Source: an uncultured Eubacteriales bacterium
GTDB taxonomy: Bacteria; Bacillota; Clostridia; Christensenellales; Aristaeellaceae
DNA length: 8,585 nucleotides
NCBI GenBank assembly: GCA_900542395.1
Contig: UQNM01000088.1
Span: forward strand, 1 to 8,585
Reading direction: 5' to 3'
The notes beneath the pieces are model-generated. The model worked only from the letters and a program-made list of their open reading frames with translations. It did no database searches and had not been told where the DNA came from. The translations under genes were made by a program, and so were the position numbers. This document shows, piece after piece, positions 5,900 through 8,585 of the stretch (positions are counted from its first letter, which is position 1; every line of letters begins with the position of its first letter).

Positions 5900-8251
5900 T
5901 TATGCCTGCTGCTTGGGGGTCGGCTTTTCGCAAAGCGCCGTTTCCAGCACGGTATGCACATCCTCCGCCGGGATGATGGTCAGCGCCTCGCGCACGTTGG
6001 CGGGCACTTCCTCCAAATCCTTGAGGTTTTCCTTCGGAATGAGCACAGTGTCAATGCCCGCGCGGTGCGCCGCCAGCAGCTTTTCCTTCAATCCGCCGAT
6101 GGGCAGAACGCGGCCGCGCAGCGTGATTTCGCCCGTCATCGCGACATTCTGCCTGACCGCGATGCCTGTCAGCGCGGAGACCAGCGCCGTGGCCATCGTC
6201 ACGCCCGCGCTCGGCCCGTCCTTGGGCACAGCGCCCTCCGGCACGTGGATGTGAATGTCGAGTTTTTTATAAAATTCCGGGTCGATGCCAAATTCAACCG
6301 CATGCGCGCGCACATAGGATTTCGCCGCGCGGGCGCTCTCCTTCATCACGTCGCCGAGGCTGCCCGTCAATTCGAGCACGCCCGTTCCCGGCATGGTCGT
6401 CGTTTCAATTTGCAGCGTATCGCCGCCGACGACGGTATACGCCAACCCGTTGACAACGCCGATTTCCGGCTTCTTGCCCGCCTTTTCGTAATGGAAGCGC
6501 GGCGCGCCGAGGAATTTTTCGAGCGTTTCCTGCGTCACGGTGACGGTCTCGATGTTTTCATCGATCATCTCCACCGCGCTCTTGCGGACGACCTTGCCGA
6601 TGGTGCGCTGCAAGCGGCGCACACCCGCCTCCAGCGTATAGCCGCGAATCAGGCTGCGCATCACCTTGTCGCTGATGCGGACGCTTTTCGCCGCCAGCCC
6701 GTGCTCCTCGATCTGCCGGGGCAGCAGGTGCCGCTTGGCGATATTCAGCTTTTCATCCTCGGTATAGCCGCTGACCTCGATCAGCTCCATGCGGTCGAGC
6801 AGCGGGCGCGGGATGGTATCCACCGAGTTGGCCGTGGTAATGAACATCACGCCGGAAAGATCGAACGGCGCTTCCAGATAGTGATCGCGGAAAGCGTCGT
6901 TCTGCGCGCTGTCGAGCACTTCAAGCATCGCGCTCGCCGGATCGCCGCGCACGTCGGAGGCCATTTTGTCGATTTCGTCAAACAGGAAGACCGGGTTCAT
7001 CGTCCCCGCCTGCTTGATGGACGAAATGATCCGCCCCGGAATCGCGCCGATATACGTTCTGCGATGGCCGCGAATCTCCGCCTCGTCGCGCACGCCGCCC
7101 AGAGACATCTGAACGAACTTGCGCCCGAGCGCGCGGGCGATGCTCTTGGCGATGGACGTTTTGCCCACGCCCGGCGGGCCGACGAAGCAGAGCACCGGCC
7201 CCTTCATGTTGTTTTTGATGCGGCACACGGCCAGATATTCGATGACGCGCTGCTTCACCTCGTCCAGCCCGTAGTGATCCTCAGCCAGAATCCGACGTGC
7301 CCGCTTGAGATCAAGGTTATCCGGCGTGGTCTTGCCCCACGGCAGATCGAGCAGCCATTCGATATAGGTTCGGCTGACCCCGATTTCCGGGCTGCCGGGC
7401 GCCATGCGGCTCAGGCGTTCCAGTTCGCGGTTCGCCTTATCGCGCGCCTCGTCGTTCATCGGCGTCTTGGCCAGCCGTTCGCGCAAATCCTCAACGTCCG
7501 TCGCGTCCTTGTCGCCCAGCTCGGTCTGAATCGCCTTGATCTGCTCCCGCAGGAAATAATCCTTCTGGTTCTGCTCAATCTGCTTGCGAACGCGCGCCTG
7601 AACCTTCTTCTCCACGCCCGCCAATTCGGTTTCGCGCACGAGCAGCGCGCAGACGGATTCCAGTCGCGCCAGCTCGTCAAATTCCTCGAGCACCTGCTGA
7701 CGATCCTCGATTTTGCTGAGCACGTTGGCCGCAATGATATCCGCCAACTGACCCGGATCTTCGATTTCCAGAACAGACTGCATGGTCTCCCCGGAAATCC
7801 GGCCGCTCATCTTGCAGTATTCCTCAAAATAATGGTGCGCCGTGCGCAGCAGCGCGTCCGTTTCGATGGAAACAGGCGTCCCCTGTTCGAGCACTTCATC
7901 CAGCGCGCCCACAAAGTACGGCTCTTCCTGCGTCACCGCGCGCAGAACCGCGCGGCTCTTGCCCTCCACGAGCAGGCGGACGTTGCCGCCTGGCAAACGA
8001 AGCACCTGCTTGACGCAGGCAATGGTGCCTACATGATAAATATCATCAACGGCAGGGTCGTCCACATCCATATCGCGCTGCGCGACCAAAAAAATGCGCT
8101 GGTTTTCCTCCATGGCCTGATCGAGCGCCGCGATGGATTTCTTGCGCCCCGCATCAAAATGCAGAACCATATGCGGGAAGACCATCAGCCCGCGCAGCGG
8201 CAGCATCGGCAGGCTGACCGGCTCCGTGTATTTCTTTTTCGGCTTAGCCAA
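5900..8251 (-). CDS. lon: ATP-dependent protease Lon (LonA)
   Basis: A homo-hexameric cytosolic AAA+ serine protease that unfolds and degrades damaged and short-lived regulatory proteins. Domains: an N-terminal LAN substrate-binding domain (about 11-205, starting VSLPMLPLRGLMVFP); a helical, coiled-coil-like stretch (about 190-290); an AAA+ module with Walker A GPPGVGKTS (358-366), Walker B VFLFDEIDK (421-429) and sensor-2 region YTLEAGVRRL (538-547); and a C-terminal peptidase (about 595-775). The Ser-Lys dyad is intact: S681 in PKDGPSAG and K724 in GGLKEK, 43 residues apart as in E. coli Lon. The 783-residue length is normal for LonA. The start is TTG at 8251-8249, supported by an AAAGGAGG site 9 nt upstream and by the family-like N-terminus. 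It heads a two-gene operon with engB. Confidence 0.97.
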   Translation of the reverse strand: MAKPKKKYTEPVSLPMLPLRGLMVFPHMVLHFDAGRKKSIAALDQAMEENQRIFLVAQRDMDVDDPAVDDIYHVGTIACVKQVLRLPGGNVRLLVEGKSRAVLRAVTQEEPYFVGALDEVLEQGTPVSIETDALLRTAHHYFEEYCKMSGRISGETMQSVLEIEDPGQLADIIAANVLSKIEDRQQVLEEFDELARLESVCALLVRETELAGVEKKVQARVRKQIEQNQKDYFLREQIKAIQTELGDKDATDVEDLRERLAKTPMNDEARDKANRELERLSRMAPGSPEIGVSRTYIEWLLDLPWGKTTPDNLDLKRARRILAEDHYGLDEVKQRVIEYLAVCRIKNNMKGPVLCFVGPPGVGKTSIAKSIARALGRKFVQMSLGGVRDEAEIRGHRRTYIGAIPGRIISSIKQAGTMNPVFLFDEIDKMASDVRGDPASAMLEVLDSAQNDAFRDHYLEAPFDLSGVMFITTANSVDTIPRPLLDRMELIEVSGYTEDEKLNIAKRHLLPRQIEEHGLAAKSVRISDKVMRSLIRGYTLEAGVRRLQRTIGKVVRKSAVEMIDENIETVTVTQETLEKFLGAPRFHYEKAGKKPEIGVVNGLAYTVVGGDTLQIETTTMPGTGVLELTGSLGDVMKESARAAKSYVRAHAVEFGIDPEFYKKLDIHIHVPEGAVPKDGPSAGVTMATALVSALTGIAVRQNVAMTGEITLRGRVLPIGGLKEKLLAAHRAGIDTVLIPKENLKDLEEVPANVREALTIIPAEDVHTVLETALCEKPTPKQQA

Positions 8252-8260
8252 TGCTTATTT

Positions 8261-8268
8261 CCTCCTTT
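8261..8268 (-). promoter_or_regulatory. Strong ribosome binding site fixing the TTG start of lon
   Basis: AAAGGAGG on the minus strand is a near-perfect anti-16S match and stands 9 nt from the TTG at 8251. No in-frame ATG occurs near this spacing; the next Met codons (residues 16 and 23) lie inside the LAN domain. The site therefore decides for the TTG. Confidence 0.85.
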
Positions 8269-8309
8269 GTCCGCCTTGTTTTCGTAAAATCTCAAGACGG
8301 CATGCAGTT

Positions 8310-8338
8310 ATTATACATGAGGTTGTGTTTTTTTGCAA
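8310..8338 (-). promoter_or_regulatory. Sigma-A promoter of the lon-engB operon
   Basis: On the minus strand a perfect TATAAT (8310-8315) is spaced exactly 17 nt from TTGCAA (8333-8338, 4 of 6). Transcription would start near 8303, giving a leader of about 50 nt. No CIRCE element and no tandem CtsR heptad is seen across it, so heat-shock control by HrcA or CtsR is not evident. Confidence 0.8.
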
Positions 8339-8380
8339 CAGATCGAGAATGACCAAGTGTTTCCTAGCGAAAATTGTAAA

Positions 8381-8431
8381 TCACTCGTTTTTTGTCAAAA
8401 AGCGGATTGAGCCCGCCTTCACATCCGCCAT
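8381..8431 (-). other. Short open frame of 16 codons (MADVKAGSIRFLTKNE), coding status uncertain
   Basis: An ATG at 8429-8431 opens 16 codons ending in TGA at 8381-8383. The same frame is open upstream to a TAG near 8516 (…KQDADALRT before the Met) without a start codon that has a ribosome binding site. The amino acid mix looks protein-like and unlike the Arg-rich shadow frames elsewhere, but no Shine-Dalgarno sequence precedes the ATG. It may be a decayed gene end, a transposed fragment or chance. Confidence 0.2.
8386..8404. repeat. Imperfect inverted repeat upstream of the lon promoter
   Basis: CGTTTTTT and AAAAAGCG form 8-nt arms (one T-G mismatch) around GTC. The spacing and AT core fit a small dimeric-regulator operator better than a hairpin. 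It lies about 50 bp upstream of the lon -35. On the minus strand it includes a perfect TTGACA (8393-8398), but the nearest -10-like TACAAT is only 14 nt away, too close for a normal promoter. A regulator cannot be named. Confidence 0.3.
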
Positions 8432-8490
8432 AGTCCGCAAAGCATCAGCATCCTGCTTACGCGGGCGAATTTGCGCGATTTTCCATATAC

Positions 8491-8517
8491 AAAAAAGCCC
8501 GGCACGTTTACCGAGCT
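8491..8517 (-). terminator. Intrinsic terminator of a leftward transcript entering from the right
   Basis: On the minus strand AGCTCGGTA and TGCCGGGCT pair over 9 bp (two G-U pairs) around an AACG loop, directly followed by a run of six T. It ends transcription coming from beyond the right edge and so shields the lon promoter. It begins 8 nt after the CCA of the tRNA-like remnant, the usual place for a tRNA terminator. Confidence 0.85.
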
Positions 8518-8522
8518 ATCTT

Positions 8523-8585
8523 TTATGGTACGGGAAACAGGACTGGATTCTCGCGGCTCGACGCCGCTCGGTCAGCGCCGTTCTC
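8523..8585 (-). other. Open frame running off the right edge, possible C-terminus of a leftward protein
   Basis: The minus strand is open for 20 codons from the window edge to a TAA at 8523-8525, ending …RENPVLFPVP, 5 nt before the terminator hairpin. It could be a real gene end. However, its last codons coincide with the tRNA-like 3' sequence, so the frame may be fortuitous or created by recombination at that site. Confidence 0.25.
8526..8544 (-). other. Isolated tRNA 3' end (probably tRNA-Leu): candidate attachment site remnant
   Basis: On the minus strand AGTCCTGTTTCCCGTACCA reads as the last three bases of a T-loop, a T-stem 3' strand (CCTGT), an acceptor 3' strand (TTCCCGT), a discriminator A and an encoded CCA. 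From memory this resembles Clostridial tRNA-Leu ends. The expected T-stem partner ACAGG and the TTC of the T-loop are absent: the preceding bases are CGAGAATCC, which cannot pair. No anticodon arm is found in the 41 bases left to the edge. A displaced tRNA 3' fragment with its native terminator is what integration into a tRNA gene leaves behind. Confidence 0.5.

Larger units (their letters stand above)
8339..8490. other. Upstream region of lon: no recognised gene
   Basis: This stretch separates the lon promoter from the terminator at 8491-8517. The half next to lon (8339-8404) is more AT-rich than the rest of the window and contains the inverted repeat at 8386-8404. The other half (8405-8480) is GC-rich, with short complementary segments (GCGGAT 8402-8407 with ATCCGC 8423-8428; GCCCGC 8411-8416 with GCGGGC 8461-8466) and a 16-codon frame described separately. 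No known riboswitch or small RNA is recognised. Confidence 0.5.

Noticed and set aside
5888..8287. A 799-codon rightward open frame opposite lon
   Set aside because: It is a shadow of lon: high GC and G/C-rich third positions suppress stops on the antisense strand. The translation is His/Arg/Ala-rich with no domain, while the opposite strand encodes a complete Lon.
8376..8398. Second lon promoter using the perfect TTGACA at 8393-8398
   Set aside because: The best -10 match (TACAAT) is only 14 nt away, and sequence at 16-18 nt spacing matches poorly.
8252..8490. CIRCE or CtsR operator controlling lon
   Set aside because: No TTAGCACTC inverted repeat and only a single GTCAAA-like half site is seen; CtsR needs a tandem pair.
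8525..8585. A rightward frame beginning MVRETGLDSRG at the right edge
   Set aside because: Starts like MVRETGL are, from memory, recurrent false genes read from the antisense of tRNA 3' ends; here the bases coincide with the tRNA-like remnant and no ribosome binding site precedes.
8523..8585. A complete tRNA gene
   Set aside because: The T-stem cannot pair, the T-loop consensus is broken and no anticodon arm is found in the bases available, so only a 3' fragment is supported.

Overview
This 8.6 kb window is GC-rich, gene-dense chromosomal DNA. It most likely comes from a high-GC anaerobic Firmicute (Clostridia; a gut Christensenellales-type lineage is a guess). The signs are strong GGAGG-type ribosome binding sites, sigma-A-like promoters, a lon-engB gene pair as in Bacillus and Clostridia, and a DUF6062-type protein, a family I associate with Firmicutes. 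No phage, transposon, CRISPR, toxin-antitoxin or biosynthetic cluster is visible. Most of the window is housekeeping or conserved-hypothetical sequence.

Left to right: (i) bases 2-157 hold the last 51 codons of a rightward gene with a basic low-complexity tail. Its stop codon interlocks with that of a leftward NUDIX hydrolase (154-612). (ii) A compact divergent promoter region (613-770) separates the NUDIX gene from a rightward two-gene operon (771-3622). The operon encodes a BaiN/RdsA (HI0933-like) flavoprotein and a COG2509-type FAD-dependent dehydrogenase. (iii) The operon runs tail to tail, with a 7-bp overlap, into a leftward gene for a membrane-anchored SPOR-domain protein (3616-4341). 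(iv) From another short divergent spacer comes a rightward DUF6062-like protein (4421-5176) with two copies of a Cys/His module. (v) A perfect 21-bp inverted repeat (5187-5240) forms a bidirectional terminator between this gene and the leftward lon-engB operon: lon 8251-5900, then engB 5879-5244.

The right edge (8252-8585) is non-housekeeping sequence. It holds a good lon promoter and, upstream of it, an AT-rich segment with an inverted repeat and a 16-codon open frame. Beyond these are a leftward intrinsic terminator and a 19-nt stretch identical in layout to the 3' end of a tRNA (probably tRNA-Leu) that lacks the rest of the tRNA. This last feature is the most unusual in the window, because it looks like the displaced 3' end left when an integrative element inserts into a tRNA gene. 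If so, the element lies beyond the right edge.

Themes: oxidative and protein quality control (a MutT-type NUDIX enzyme, two flavoproteins, Lon protease) and ribosome assembly coupled to growth (EngB). No new defence or mobile system could be supported within the window itself.
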